DNA of 64,000 nt from Phytohalomonas tamaricis (lineage in GTDB: Bacteria; Pseudomonadota; Gammaproteobacteria; Pseudomonadales; Halomonadaceae): positions 31,870 to 95,869 of the forward strand of contig NZ_PVRV01000013.1 of the NCBI RefSeq assembly GCF_003012345.1, given 5' to 3'. Shown one piece after another: positions 10,696 through 19,991 of this stretch (positions are counted from its first letter, which is position 1; every line of letters begins with the position of its first letter). Position numbers and translations under genes: made by a program. The notes under the pieces are model-generated. The model worked only from the letters and a program-made list of their open reading frames with translations. It was not told where the DNA came from and searched no databases.

Positions 10696-11475
10696 ATGAA
10701 GAAATGTAGGTTCGTAGATGGATTTTGCTCGAACTGTGAAGGTGAACTGCCGTTTGAGTTCACCATGGCATTTCAGCCGATCGTCAACCTCAATACTAGG
10801 ACTCTTCATGCATATGAAGCTCTTGTTAGAGGCGTGAATGGGGAATCGGCTCACTCGATTATTTCGCAAGTGACAGCTGATCTTCTCTATCGTTTCGATC
10901 AGGCTTGTCGTATCAAAGCGCTAGACTTGGCTGAAAAATTGGGTATGACAACGAGCCTCTCGATCAATTTCTTGCCAAATGCAGTTTATGAGCCACGTTC
11001 ATGTATCCACGCGACTTTGAAGTTAGCAAAGGAGCTGGGATGGCCAACTGAACGTTTGATCTTTGAAATTACAGAAGTTGAGCAAGTGCGTGATCGTCAA
11101 CATCTGCGCCGAATCGTTGACGCGTATAGAGAAATGGGCTTTTTCGTTGCGCTTGATGATTTCGGTTCCGGCTATTCCAATCTTGATATGCTTATTGATT
11201 TGACACCGCAGTATCTCAAGCTTGACCGTGATCTTGTGCATGACGTTGTCCATGATGTGCGTCGGCAAATATTAATCGAGACTACCATTGCCTTGGCTGA
11301 TCGATTGGATATGAATCTGATTGCTGAAGGCGTTGAAACTCAAGAAGAAGCTCAATGGCTATATGAACGAGGAATCTATCTTCACCAAGGATTCTATTAC
11401 GCAAGGCCTGCTATAGAGGCATTGGTTCCTTGTGATGATAATTGGTTCAGTTTCATGGCTAATAAGAATGCTTGA
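10696..11475 (+). CDS. Stand-alone EAL-domain cyclic-di-GMP phosphodiesterase
   Basis: A 259-residue protein that is essentially one EAL domain; it should hydrolyse c-di-GMP to pGpG in the cytoplasm. The catalytic set looks complete: E41 in the EAL signature (YEALVRG), the Asn of SINFLPNA, the Glu of FEITEVEQV, the paired Asp of ALDDFGSG, the Lys of LKLDRD, and the Glu of IAEGVET followed by HQGFYYARP. The N-terminus has a CxxC pair (C11, C14) but no recognisable sensor domain. The start is the ATG at 10696 with ACAGG upstream; a GTG nine bases earlier is less likely. It stands alone between two terminators, so it has its own promoter. Its codon use is a little more AT-rich than its ribosomal neighbours. 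Confidence 0.85.
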   Translation: MKKCRFVDGFCSNCEGELPFEFTMAFQPIVNLNTRTLHAYEALVRGVNGESAHSIISQVTADLLYRFDQACRIKALDLAEKLGMTTSLSINFLPNAVYEPRSCIHATLKLAKELGWPTERLIFEITEVEQVRDRQHLRRIVDAYREMGFFVALDDFGSGYSNLDMLIDLTPQYLKLDRDLVHDVVHDVRRQILIETTIALADRLDMNLIAEGVETQEEAQWLYERGIYLHQGFYYARPAIEALVPCDDNWFSFMANKNA

Positions 11476-11480
11476 CGCAC

Positions 11481-11508
11481 ACTAAAAAGGCTCCTGCTGG
11501 AGGAGCCT
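11481..11508 (-). terminator. Intrinsic terminator for uvrA
   Basis: AGGCTCCT at 11488-11495 and AGGAGCCT at 11501-11508 form a perfect 8-bp stem with a 5-base loop. Read on the minus strand the stem is followed by TTTTTAGT, so it ends uvrA transcription; on the plus strand there is no T-run, though the hairpin may still slow polymerase coming from the EAL gene. Confidence 0.8.
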
Positions 11509-11535
11509 GTATGCTGTGTATAAATGTGATGCTCA

Positions 11536-14367
11536 CTACCGCTGTTGTTTGAGCAGAGGCGCAAGGAATTGACCGGTGTGCGAATGCTCTAGCGCGGCGA
11601 CTTCTTCTGGTGTGCCTTCAGCAATGATACGGCCACCACCAGCTCCACCTTCAGGGCCGAGATCGATCAACCAGTCGGCGGTCTTGATCACATCAAGGTT
11701 GTGCTCAATCACAACAATCGAATTGCCATGATCGCGTAGCTTGTGCAGCACGGTGAGTAACTGACGAATATCCTCGAAATGGAGCCCTGTTGTCGGTTCA
11801 TCGAGTATATATAAGGTTTTGCCGGTGTCACGCTTGGCAAGCTCACGTGCCAGCTTGACGCGCTGTGCCTCGCCACCAGATAGCGTTGTTGCACTTTGCC
11901 CCAAGCGGACATAAGACAGCCCGACATCAATTAGCGTTTGTAGCCGTCTCGCTATAGCCGGTACCGGGCTGAAATATTCAAGAGCTTCCTCTACCGTCAT
12001 TTCTAAAACTTCATTGATGTTCTTGCCTTTGTACTCGACTTCAAGCGTTTCACGATTGTAGCGCTTGCCCTTGCAAACATCACAAGGGACATAAATATCT
12101 GGTAGAAAATGCATCTCTACCTTGATCATGCCTTCGCCCTGACAGGCTTCACAACGCCCCCCTTTGACGTTAAAGCTGAAGCGCCCCGGCTTGTAGCCTC
12201 GGGCACGTGCCTCCTGAGTACCGGCAAATAGCTCACGAATCGGCGTGAATATTCCGGTGTAGGTTGCAGGGTTTGAGCGCGGCGTACGACCTATAGGGCT
12301 TTGATCGATATCAATGATTTTATCGAGATGATCAAGCCCTTTGATGGTCTTGTAGGGCGCTGGGGTCAGGGTTGTCGCCTTATTCAGCTCGCGAGCCGCT
12401 ATCGGCATCAGCGTGGAGTTGATCAGGGTTGATTTGCCTGAACCTGAGACACCGGTAACGCAGACGAACAAACCAAGTGGCAGCGTTAGATCAACCTCAT
12501 CAAGGTTATTACCACTGGCGCCGAGCAGCTGGATTACGCGGTCTTGGTCGACAGGATGGCGTTGTTCAGGTACCTCAATACGGCGTGCACCGGAAAGGTA
12601 CTGCCCGGTCAACGATTCGGGAGCCTGTTCAATCTGCAAAGGCGTACCTTGAGCGACAATAGTGCCGCCATGGACGCCAGCACCTGGGCCGATATCAAGC
12701 ACGTGGTCAGCGGCACGAATGGCGTCTTCATCATGTTCGACAACAATGACGGTATTACCCAAGTCTCGCAGATGAACCAGTGTCTTCAGCAAGCGATCGT
12801 TATCACGCTGATGTAACCCAATGGATGGCTCATCAAGAATATACATAACGCCAACCAGGCCGGCACCGATTTGACTGGCTAGGCGGATGCGCTGTGCTTC
12901 TCCACCGGAAAGGGTATCGGCACTACGCTCCAGTGTCAGATAATCGAGACCGACATTGACAAGAAACTCAAGGCGGCTGGCAATTTCATAGACAATTTTG
13001 GCAGCAATCTCGCCTTTGCGACCCGGTAACGATAACGTCTTGTACAGATCCCAAGCCTCACCGATAGGCATACGCACGATATCAGGTAAGCTGCGATTAT
13101 CGATAAATACGTGACGTGCCTCTTTGCGTAGACGGCTCCCATGGCAGGTTGGACAGGGCTGTACGGAAAGGTATTTGGCCAGATCGTCACGGACCATGCT
13201 TGATTCAGTCTCGCGAAAGCGACGATTCATATTAGGTAGTACACCCTCGAAAGGATGCTCGCGTACTACCTTACGGCCACGGTCGCTGACATAGTTGAAC
13301 GCAATCGTTTCACGCCCGCTACCATGAAGCACAATGTCACGAATGCGCTGTGACAGCTTGTGCCATGGCGTTTCCAGTGTGAAATCGTAGTGGCTGGCTA
13401 CGGCCTCAAGCTGATTGAAATAATAGACACTGCGTCTATCCCAGCCCTTGATAACGCCTTCAGCCAGCGACAGTTCATCCTGTCGGATCAATTTGTCAGA
13501 ATCGAAATACTGATGGACCCCGAGACCGTCACAGCCAGGGCAGGCTCCCGCTGGATTATTGAATGAAAACATGCGCGGTTCGAGTTCGGCGATGGAATAA
13601 CCACATATCGGGCAGGCAAAACGTGATGAGAAGATGATGTCATCACGCTCTCCATCCATGAAATGAAGTATTGCCGTTCCATCGGCGAGATTTAACGCTG
13701 TTTCAAATGACTCGGCCAAGCGCTGCTGAAGATCACTGCGGATCTTAACGCGATCGACCACAACGCTAATGTCATGCTTTTTGTTCTTTTCCAGGGCAGG
13801 AATTTCATCAAGCTCATAGGTCGTACCATTGACGTGGGCACGCACAAAACCTTGCGCACGGAGTTCGGCTAGTAGCTGTTGATGCTCACCCTTGCGTCCC
13901 TTGATCACGGGGGCAAGCAGCATAACCCGCGAGCCTTCTGGCAAGGCCAGCGTCTGATCGACCATCTGAGAAACAGTTTGTGCTTCAAGATCTAAATCAT
14001 GCTCAGGGCAGCGCGGCGTGCCCGCGCGAGCGAAGATCAGGCGCAGATAGTCATAAATCTCGGTAATGGTACCGACCGTAGAGCGTGGATTATGTGACGT
14101 CGATTTCTGTTCAATTGAAATAGCAGGAGATAAGCCTTCGATGTGATCGACATCGGGCTTTTCCATCATCGACAGAAATTGACGTGCATAAGTCGAGAGC
14201 GACTCAACGTAACGGCGCTGGCCTTCGGCATAGAGGGTGTCGAAGGCTAGAGAGGACTTTCCTGAACCAGAAAGACCCGTAATCACGATAAGCTTGTCAC
14301 GGGGCAGTTCAACGTCGACATTCTTCAAGTTGTGAGTGCGCGCACCGCGCACCAAGATTCGATCCAT
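11536..14367 (-). CDS. uvrA: UvrABC excinuclease subunit A
   Basis: The damage-recognition ATPase of nucleotide excision repair, 943 residues (E. coli 940). Two ABC modules: Walker A motifs GLSGSGKSS near residue 31 and GVSGSGKST in the C-terminal half, each paired with an LSGGEAQR signature and an ILDEP Walker B. Zinc-binding cysteines are retained (CPICGYS, CPGCDG, then CEACQGEG and CDVCKGKR), including the C-terminal finger needed for lesion recognition. It is divergent from ssb, as in E. coli, where the pair is LexA-controlled. Confidence 0.97.
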   Translation of the reverse strand: MDRILVRGARTHNLKNVDVELPRDKLIVITGLSGSGKSSLAFDTLYAEGQRRYVESLSTYARQFLSMMEKPDVDHIEGLSPAISIEQKSTSHNPRSTVGTITEIYDYLRLIFARAGTPRCPEHDLDLEAQTVSQMVDQTLALPEGSRVMLLAPVIKGRKGEHQQLLAELRAQGFVRAHVNGTTYELDEIPALEKNKKHDISVVVDRVKIRSDLQQRLAESFETALNLADGTAILHFMDGERDDIIFSSRFACPICGYSIAELEPRMFSFNNPAGACPGCDGLGVHQYFDSDKLIRQDELSLAEGVIKGWDRRSVYYFNQLEAVASHYDFTLETPWHKLSQRIRDIVLHGSGRETIAFNYVSDRGRKVVREHPFEGVLPNMNRRFRETESSMVRDDLAKYLSVQPCPTCHGSRLRKEARHVFIDNRSLPDIVRMPIGEAWDLYKTLSLPGRKGEIAAKIVYEIASRLEFLVNVGLDYLTLERSADTLSGGEAQRIRLASQIGAGLVGVMYILDEPSIGLHQRDNDRLLKTLVHLRDLGNTVIVVEHDEDAIRAADHVLDIGPGAGVHGGTIVAQGTPLQIEQAPESLTGQYLSGARRIEVPEQRHPVDQDRVIQLLGASGNNLDEVDLTLPLGLFVCVTGVSGSGKSTLINSTLMPIAARELNKATTLTPAPYKTIKGLDHLDKIIDIDQSPIGRTPRSNPATYTGIFTPIRELFAGTQEARARGYKPGRFSFNVKGGRCEACQGEGMIKVEMHFLPDIYVPCDVCKGKRYNRETLEVEYKGKNINEVLEMTVEEALEYFSPVPAIARRLQTLIDVGLSYVRLGQSATTLSGGEAQRVKLARELAKRDTGKTLYILDEPTTGLHFEDIRQLLTVLHKLRDHGNSIVVIEHNLDVIKTADWLIDLGPEGGAGGGRIIAEGTPEEVAALEHSHTGQFLAPLLKQQR

Positions 14368-14787
14368 ACCTACCTCGTAACCGGACTGAATTAATAACTA
14401 TAGGCGGTCATCTAAAGTAGCCGCAAAAGTCGGTCGCATTTCAATGTTGGTGGCAAATCGGTAAAATATAGACAAGGGAAAGTAGCTTGAAACGCTTCTC
14501 TCCTACCGTTGAGCATAAAGCTGGATAGCGCAGCCATTTTTCCGCATGTCATACCGTTCTTGGGCGTCATACGGCGAAGGCGTTCTCAACGGGTGATCCG
14601 AGTTTATAATCCTACCTCATTCGCCTTGCCAGGTGGTGGTATTGCAGTTTGGGTAAGGCACGCGGATAGTGCAGCTAGCTGATCATTCATACAGTAATTA
14701 TACACGATTCTGTCAACGCCCTTTCGACGACTCGTCGCACGTAGTAAAAAGTCAGGCGCGTAGCGCCGCTAGGCAAAGGAGAAAGTC
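14368..14787. other. uvrA-ssb divergent regulatory region
   Basis: A 420-base gap without a gene. It holds a LexA-like box at 14679-14694 and a candidate sigma-70 promoter towards ssb with TATAAT at 14605-14610 and TTCTCA 16 bases before it. The ribosome-binding site of ssb (AAAGGAGAAAG) lies at its right edge. I found no convincing second LexA box close to the uvrA start. Confidence 0.55.
14679..14694. promoter_or_regulatory. LexA-type SOS box (CTG-N10-CAG)
   Basis: CTGATCATTCATACAG fits the CTG-N10-CAG core of the gammaproteobacterial LexA operator, with an AT-rich centre, an intact right half ACAG and TA following it as in the consensus. The fourth base of the left half is A rather than T. 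It lies 94 bases before ssb and about 310 before uvrA, the position expected from the E. coli uvrA-ssb locus. Confidence 0.65.
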
Positions 14788-15366
14788 ATGGCCCGTGGGG
14801 TGAACAAAGTCATCTTGATCGGTAATCTCGGCCAGGATCCAGAGGTGCGTTTCTTGCCATCCGGTAGCCCAGTATGCAATTTACGTTTGGCAACAACGGA
14901 TACTTGGACGGACCGCCAAAGTGGCCAGCGTCAAGAGCGTACCGAGTGGCATAGTGTAGTAATGTTTAACAAGCTGGCCGAAATTGCGCAGCAATACGTT
15001 AAAAAAGGGTCCCGTCTTTACATTGAGGGCCGGTTACAAACGCGTAAATGGCAGGGGCAGGACGGTCAGGATCGTTATTCAACTGAGATCGTTGCTAACG
15101 ATATGCAGATGCTCGATTCGCGTTCCGGGCAGCAGGGTGGCGATTATAGTGGCGCTCAGCAAAGCTACAATAGTGCTCCTCCCAGTTATAACCAAGGCAG
15201 TCAAGGCGGCGCTGGCCAGGAAAGTTACGGCAATAATCAAGGTAACTACAGCGGTTCGAACCGCTCGAGTGGTCAGCAGAGCGGAAATAATGCTCCAAGC
15301 CGTAATGATCAGGGGGCACCTAGTCCCGGAAGTTTTGATGATTTCGATGATGAAATCCCCTTCTAG
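14788..15366 (+). CDS. ssb: Single-stranded DNA-binding protein
   Basis: A 192-residue SSB. The N-terminal OB fold (residues 1-110) starts [20 protein letters not shown] and includes the tryptophans of the DNA-stacking surface (TEWHSVV, KWQGQDG). A long Gly/Gln/Ser/Asn-rich disordered linker follows, and the protein ends DDFDDEIPF, the acidic tip that recruits repair and replication partners. It binds ssDNA as a tetramer. Divergent from uvrA with a LexA box between. A terminator follows. Confidence 0.97.
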   Translation: MARGVNKVILIGNLGQDPEVRFLPSGSPVCNLRLATTDTWTDRQSGQRQERTEWHSVVMFNKLAEIAQQYVKKGSRLYIEGRLQTRKWQGQDGQDRYSTEIVANDMQMLDSRSGQQGGDYSGAQQSYNSAPPSYNQGSQGGAGQESYGNNQGNYSGSNRSSGQQSGNNAPSRNDQGAPSPGSFDDFDDEIPF

Positions 15367-15403
15367 CGTTGAACCCTCGATTGTAGATGTAAAGTTTTAG
15401 CTT

Positions 15404-15428
15404 AAAAGCCCCGCTATGCGGGGCTTTT
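15404..15428 (+). terminator. Intrinsic terminator of ssb
   Basis: AAAAGCCCCGC, loop TATG, CGGGGCTTTT: an 11-bp stem flanked by A and T runs, so it can also work in the opposite direction. It lies 38 bases after the ssb stop. Confidence 0.9.
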
Positions 15429-15820
15429 GTGCTTAGAGAGTCTGCTCCAAGAGGGTGGTGATCTGCCATGTACTATTTCTTAGCTGAGAGATGGTTGTCT
15501 AAGATCTTGGCGGCAGTTAGAAAAGTCCGCAGTTAATGCGCCTTCGCACCTTCGATGGCGCGTTAATTTCCATACTGCCCAGCGGTGGTTAAATGAACTG
15601 TGCTGCAAGGCGCGTTGCGCATATCCCCTACGAAGTGATGTCGCGTTGAACTAATATTCTGTAAGGTAGCGCTTTTATATGCCTTGTTAATGGGCATGTT
15701 AACCATAACGATGCCGCATCTGATATGTTGCATAGATTCAGCAATGGTGCGGGTGACGAGTCTTGTAGTGATGAGCTATTGCGCTTTTTTTTCATCGTTT
15801 CATTATTTTAAGTTCCAACC
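15429..15820. other. Gene-free gap between ssb and the reductase gene
   Basis: About 390 bases with no supportable gene. The only structure I see is an inverted repeat, TTAATGCGCC at 15533-15542 and GGCGCGTTAA at 15557-15566, separated by 14 bases. A T-rich run and a CATTATTTTAAG stretch precede the GTG start at 15821. Confidence 0.4.
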
Positions 15821-16693
15821 GTGAAGCTTTTAATTCTTAATGCCGCCCACTGTCTGGCCCATGCGCTGGTACGTGAAAGCTGTCGACGTACAGATGTTGA
15901 GTTGCAGGTTGAGGACAGTATGCACTGCAGTGTTGAGTTATTAAGTGAGCTAGCTCCAGACGCTGTTATTGTCCCCCCACTGGGTGCGCCTGCTGATATT
16001 GAACCTGCAATAGTGAATGCGCATGCCGAGGCAGTTGAAGCAACGCTGGACGCCTGTCTTGCATGCGATGTGCCTCTGGTCTGGTGTGTGAGTGATCAGA
16101 TGTATGAAAGTGGCGGGGCTACAGCCATTGAGGAAACTATGGTACCGGCGCCTCGTGATGAGGCGCTGCGACGACTCGTTATCACCGGTAACCGGATACG
16201 TGCTCACTTACCACGTCATCTTATCGTGCGGATTGGGCCGCTGTTTGCCCTCGAAGGGAGCGATGCTTGGCTGCCTGATCTTCTCGCCAAGCTGCTAAGC
16301 GGAGAAAGCATTCGTTCTGCGGAGGATGTAATTATATGTCCAACCGCCGCTGAAGCGTTGGCTATGGCTTTGCTGGGGATGCTTCAGCAGCAATCATGTG
16401 GGGCGGATTCCTGGGGAGCCTATCATCTCGCCGGTACCGAGCCGGTCAGCGCTTTTACCTTCACTTCCGTAGTAAGAACACAGCTCGATACTCGTCTATC
16501 CGGTATGGGAGAAAGTGTGGAACTGGCGGATGTCATTGCACTGCGCCTGCATCCCGATTATCCGATGCGTCGCGTACTCAACTGTCGACGCATGCTGGAA
16601 ACGTTTGGTGTCCACCAGAAACCATGGCGTCTGGAGCTCGACCGCTTGCTGGATCAATGGTGTCGAGAGCGTAGTGAGGAGAGCGAACGATGA
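15821..16693 (+). CDS. RmlD-like / NAD(P)-dependent sugar-nucleotide reductase family protein
   Basis: A 290-residue protein of the atypical short-chain dehydrogenase type, resembling the dTDP-4-dehydrorhamnose reductase group: an N-terminal Rossmann-like strand (MKLLILNAAHCLAHALVRE), VPLVWCVSDQMYESG in the place of the family's VYDG region, a central RLVITGNRIRAHLPRHLIVRIG, and a C-terminal substrate domain with YPMRRVLNCRRMLETFG. The classic GxxGxxG is not intact (NAAHCLAH), so cofactor binding may be altered. No other rhamnose gene is near. The start is GTG. It overlaps the following acyltransferase by 4 bases, which suggests an envelope-related role. The exact substrate is unknown. Confidence 0.6.
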   Translation: MKLLILNAAHCLAHALVRESCRRTDVELQVEDSMHCSVELLSELAPDAVIVPPLGAPADIEPAIVNAHAEAVEATLDACLACDVPLVWCVSDQMYESGGATAIEETMVPAPRDEALRRLVITGNRIRAHLPRHLIVRIGPLFALEGSDAWLPDLLAKLLSGESIRSAEDVIICPTAAEALAMALLGMLQQQSCGADSWGAYHLAGTEPVSAFTFTSVVRTQLDTRLSGMGESVELADVIALRLHPDYPMRRVLNCRRMLETFGVHQKPWRLELDRLLDQWCRERSEESER

Positions 16694-17445
16694 ATGCACT
16701 GCGCAGCCTGATCTTTTACATTGGCTACGTGCTTGCCATCATATTGTCTTTTTTGACACTGGTGCCTGTAGCACTTTGCTTGCCGCTCAAGATGCGTTTC
16801 AAGGCGCTCAATCTTTATAACCGCTTTATTATCTTCTGGCTTCGCTTGGTATGTGGCATACGCTACACAATCGAAATGCCCGAGCCCTTGCCTGAGGGAC
16901 CCTGTGTATTGCTTTCCAATCATCAAAGTGAGTGGGAAACGATTTATTTGCAGTTACTCAAGCCGCCTGTCTGCACCGTGTTGAAAAAGGAACTGCTGCG
17001 AGTGCCGGTTTTTGGATGGGCACTGCGTTTGCTGGAGCCTATCCCGCTTGATCGTTCCAAACCCTCTAGTGCATTGAAACAGGTTTTCCGTGAAGGGGCT
17101 CAGCGTCTTCAAGACGGATTGTCGATTTTGATCTTTCCGGAGGGGACGCGGGTTCCGCCGGGAGCGCGTAAGCGTTTCAATAAAAGTGGCGTGCACATTG
17201 CCTGCCGTGCCGGCGTACCGGTAATTCCCATTGCGCATAATGCCGGTGAATACTGGCCAAGTCGTACCTGGATCAAGTCGCCGGGGCGCTTGACGCTGGT
17301 TGTAGGTCCAGCAATTCCTACCAAAGGGCGTACACCGGATGAGGTGGCTGCATACGTGGAAGGGTGGATTGAGGATCAGTTGCGTCGCATCTCTGACGTG
17401 CCAAGACCTGACGCCGCTGAAGAAGCAGCCAGAATCGGCGTGTGA
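16690..17445 (+). CDS. plsC: 1-acylglycerol-3-phosphate O-acyltransferase (PlsC family)
   Basis: A 251-residue inner-membrane acyltransferase that would add the second acyl chain to lysophosphatidate. An N-terminal hydrophobic segment covers residues about 5-30. The HX4D motif is seen as the HX4E variant (NHQSEWETI), common in the Pseudomonas-type branch, and the acceptor-binding FPEGTR motif is intact. ATGA overlap with the upstream reductase gene implies coupling. Some members of this family act on lyso-ornithine lipids instead; the sequence alone does not decide. Confidence 0.85.
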   Translation: MNALRSLIFYIGYVLAIILSFLTLVPVALCLPLKMRFKALNLYNRFIIFWLRLVCGIRYTIEMPEPLPEGPCVLLSNHQSEWETIYLQLLKPPVCTVLKKELLRVPVFGWALRLLEPIPLDRSKPSSALKQVFREGAQRLQDGLSILIFPEGTRVPPGARKRFNKSGVHIACRAGVPVIPIAHNAGEYWPSRTWIKSPGRLTLVVGPAIPTKGRTPDEVAAYVEGWIEDQLRRISDVPRPDAAEEAARIGV

Positions 17446-17472
17446 GATTTAATACGCAATGCTACTCATGTA

Positions 17473-17502
17473 AAAGAAGGCGCTCAGTGAGCGCCTTCTT
17501 TA
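17473..17502. terminator. Bidirectional terminator between plsC and fabB
   Basis: AAAGAAGGCGCTC, loop AGT, GAGCGCCTTCTTTA: a long, near-perfect stem with A and T flanks, placed between the convergent plsC and fabB genes so it can serve both. Confidence 0.9.
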
Positions 17503-17536
17503 ATTACTATTTACAGCTTGCAGCGTTTACTTAATC

Positions 17537-18754
17537 TCAATCATCCAAGCGTTCAAATACCAAGCTGGCATTTGTGCCACCAAAGCCGAAGCTATTGGAA
17601 AGGACACGTTTGAGTTGAACATTGTCACGGCGTTGCGTAACGATGTCGAAACCTTCGGCTTCTGGATCAAGCTCATCGACGTTGGCAGATGCGCAGATGA
17701 AGTTATGCTGCATCATTAAAAGCGAATAGATCGCCTCCTGAACGCCTGCAGCGCCCAGCGAGTGGCCGGTCAGTGATTTCGTAGAGCTGAGCGGTGGCGC
17801 TTTACCCTCGAAGGCGGTATGCAGGGCCTTGAGCTCATAAATGTCACCCACCGACGTTGAGGTGCCATGTGTGTTGACGTAATCAATGGGGCCAGTGACA
17901 TGGGTAAGTGCCTGCTGCATGCAGCGCATGCCACCTTCCCCTGATGGTGCGACCATGTCGTAGCCATCAGAAGTAGCACCATAGCCGACTACTTCTGCAT
18001 AGATTTTGGCGCCACGGGCACGTGCATGCTCAAGCTCTTCAAGCACTATAATGCCACCGCCGCCGGCTATGACGAAGCCATCACGCGCTTTGTCATACGG
18101 ACGTGAGGCCTTTTCCGGTGAGTTATTGTACTCGGTCGAAAGAGCGCCCATGGCATCGAAGAGACATGACAAGGTCCAGTGCTCTTCTTCTCCGCCCCCA
18201 GCGAACACCACATCCTGCTTACCCAACTGAATCTGTTCGATCGCACTACCGATACAGTGAGCCGATGTCGCGCAAGCAGACGAGATAGAGTAGTTGACTC
18301 CTTTAATGGCAAAAGGAGTAGCTAGGCAGGCCGACACTGTACTTCCCATCGTACGGGTAACACGATAGGGACCTACACGGCGCAACCCTTTTCCGCGCAG
18401 AACATCAGCGGCTTCAACTTGGTTTGATGATGAAGCGCCTCCCGATCCAGCAATGAGACCGGTACGAGCATTTGACACTTGTTCATGTGTCAAACCGGCA
18501 TCCTCAATGGCCTGCTGCATCGATATATAGGCATAAGCTGCTGCATCACCCATGAAACGCAGCTGCTTTCGATCGATCAACGCTTCAAGATCAATATCGA
18601 CAACACCTGCAACATGGCTGCGCATGCCGTGCTCGACATACTCTTCGCGAAAACGTATACCCGAACGCCCTTGCTTGAGCGCATCCAGTACTTGACGTTG
18701 GTCATTGCCTAGGCAGGAGACAATACCTAGGCCGGTGACTACCACTCGTCGCAT
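17537..18754 (-). CDS. fabB: 3-oxoacyl-[acyl-carrier-protein] synthase I
   Basis: The condensing enzyme needed to extend unsaturated acyl chains after FabA. The 405 residues include the nucleophilic cysteine in [12 protein letters not shown], the two catalytic histidines in [11 protein letters not shown] and [14 protein letters not shown] with its lysine, and the C-terminal [14 protein letters not shown]. Length matches E. coli FabB (406). It starts 13 bases after fabA, forming the fabAB operon. Confidence 0.96.
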   Translation of the reverse strand: MRRVVVTGLGIVSCLGNDQRQVLDALKQGRSGIRFREEYVEHGMRSHVAGVVDIDLEALIDRKQLRFMGDAAAYAYISMQQAIEDAGLTHEQVSNARTGLIAGSGGASSSNQVEAADVLRGKGLRRVGPYRVTRTMGSTVSACLATPFAIKGVNYSISSACATSAHCIGSAIEQIQLGKQDVVFAGGGEEEHWTLSCLFDAMGALSTEYNNSPEKASRPYDKARDGFVIAGGGGIIVLEELEHARARGAKIYAEVVGYGATSDGYDMVAPSGEGGMRCMQQALTHVTGPIDYVNTHGTSTSVGDIYELKALHTAFEGKAPPLSSTKSLTGHSLGAAGVQEAIYSLLMMQHNFICASANVDELDPEAEGFDIVTQRRDNVQLKRVLSNSFGFGGTNASLVFERLDD

Positions 18755-18767
18755 GGGAGCCTCCCGA

Positions 18768-19283
18768 TTAAAAGTTCGCAGTAGAGGTGAACAGACCGAC
18801 GCGCAAGTCGTTGGCCTGATAGATATCTTGCCCGTCCACGGACACCGTGCCGTCGGCGATGCCCAGGATAAGCCGGCGAGTAATTACACGTTTCATATTA
18901 ATATGATAGGTGACCTTTTTGGCGCTTGGCAGTATCTGGCCGGAGAATTTTACTTCTCCACAACCTAGTGCTCGTCCGCGCCCTGGGTTGCCGAGCCAGC
19001 CGAGGTGAAAACCTACAAGCTGCCACATGGCATCTAGGCCCAGACAGCCAGGCATGACCGGATCGCCGGGGAAATGGCACTGAAAAAACCACAGGTCCGG
19101 ATGAATATCCAGCTCAGCAATCAGCTCGCCTTTGCCATATTGGCCACCCTGTTCCTGAATATGGGTGACGCGGTCAAGCATCAGCATGTTCGGTGCTGGC
19201 AGCTGTGCGTTACCAGGGCCGAAGAGTTCGCCTTGACTGCAGCTAAGCAGTTCATCGCGTGAAAAAGAGTGTTGCTTGGTCAC
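18768..19283 (-). CDS. fabA: 3-hydroxydecanoyl-ACP dehydratase/isomerase
   Basis: Introduces the cis double bond of unsaturated fatty acids by dehydrating 3-hydroxydecanoyl-ACP and isomerising the product. I place the start at the GTG at 19283 ([13 protein letters not shown]), which gives 171 residues, the family length; the open frame extends 38 codons further upstream but that part has no family counterpart. Active-site His and Asp are in [11 protein letters not shown] and [10 protein letters not shown]. The first gene of fabAB; a long gap with possible operators lies upstream. Confidence 0.94.
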   Translation of the reverse strand: MTKQHSFSRDELLSCSQGELFGPGNAQLPAPNMLMLDRVTHIQEQGGQYGKGELIAELDIHPDLWFFQCHFPGDPVMPGCLGLDAMWQLVGFHLGWLGNPGRGRALGCGEVKFSGQILPSAKKVTYHINMKRVITRRLILGIADGTVSVDGQDIYQANDLRVGLFTSTANF

Positions 19284-19636
19284 TGACTCATTCCGAGATT
19301 CGAATTGGTTGTGCTCTGTCTCCGGAGCGCGTCCTAGTCTACTGATAGACAGTGGGGAATGCACGTTAAGCCCAGAGGTTGGCCGCTTGCAAATCAAAGC
19401 ACATGATTATGACACATTTACATTGCATGCTTCGATGCAAATTTACTGCTATATCATGTAGAAGGATATTACCGTATATGTGCATTGACTGTGTTTATCT
19501 GCGCAAAGTAGCTGTCTTTCACTGCATCAAGCTTGGCGTGCAGCCTGGACAGGGTGAAATTAACAGGGTTGGTCTTTCTCAGTGGCCGAAGATAATTCAT
19601 GCCGCTGGCTGTGACGCCCATGTTATCGCTCTCTAA

Positions 19637-19660
19637 TAACAGTGTTACGCCATACTGTTA
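19637..19660. promoter_or_regulatory. Inverted repeat TAACAGT-N10-ACTGTTA
   Basis: A perfect 7-bp dyad with a 10-base spacer. The half-site spacing puts the arm centres 17 bases apart, not far from the one to two helical turns typical of dimeric regulators. No matching regulator is identified. Confidence 0.45.
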
Positions 19661-19663
19661 AGT

Positions 19664-19679
19664 TGATGTGAACACATCA
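19664..19679. promoter_or_regulatory. Compact palindrome TGATGTG-AA-CACATCA
   Basis: A perfect 7-bp dyad separated by two bases, four bases to the right of the preceding dyad. It resembles a GntR- or TetR-type operator in shape. It lies about 380 bases upstream of the fabA start. Confidence 0.45.
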
Positions 19680-19991
19680 CTTCAAAAAGGATAAACGGCT
19701 ATTTACACAAAAGGCGATGAGCGGTCTTCGCGTTGTGGCGGACAATAACGGTGCTGAACAATTCAATCAGGTGATATTACGGAGCAGTGCAACACTCTTC
19801 CAAGTAGGCAGCCTATACAAGGTCCAGCTGAACTACGCGCATGAGGCCAATAAGATACTATTAATCTTAAAGAGAAGGGCGTGAGAATAACCTCATGACG
19901 CGCTGACAGATTGGCTTAACGGTGGCTAATTTTGTTGCTCAATTTGTCTGCTGAAATACTGTTAGGAGCATATTACTTCCCATAGCGTGTC

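Larger units (their letters stand above)
19284..19991. other. Long gene-free region upstream of fabA
   Basis: About 700 bases between fabA and the end of the MerR-type gene. I find no supportable gene; an 85-codon frame at 19379-19636 on the plus strand has no family signal. The notable content is a pair of adjacent inverted repeats at 19637-19660 and 19664-19679. The fabA promoter must lie in its left part. Confidence 0.5.

Noticed and set aside
14368..14440. Second LexA box close to uvrA
   Set aside because: The only candidate there (CTGAATTAATAACTAT) lacks the CAG right half, so I do not call it.
19379..19636. 85-codon frame in the fabA upstream gap
   Set aside because: Cysteine-rich composition without any recognisable pattern, no ribosome-binding site, and overlap with the fabA 5-prime region.
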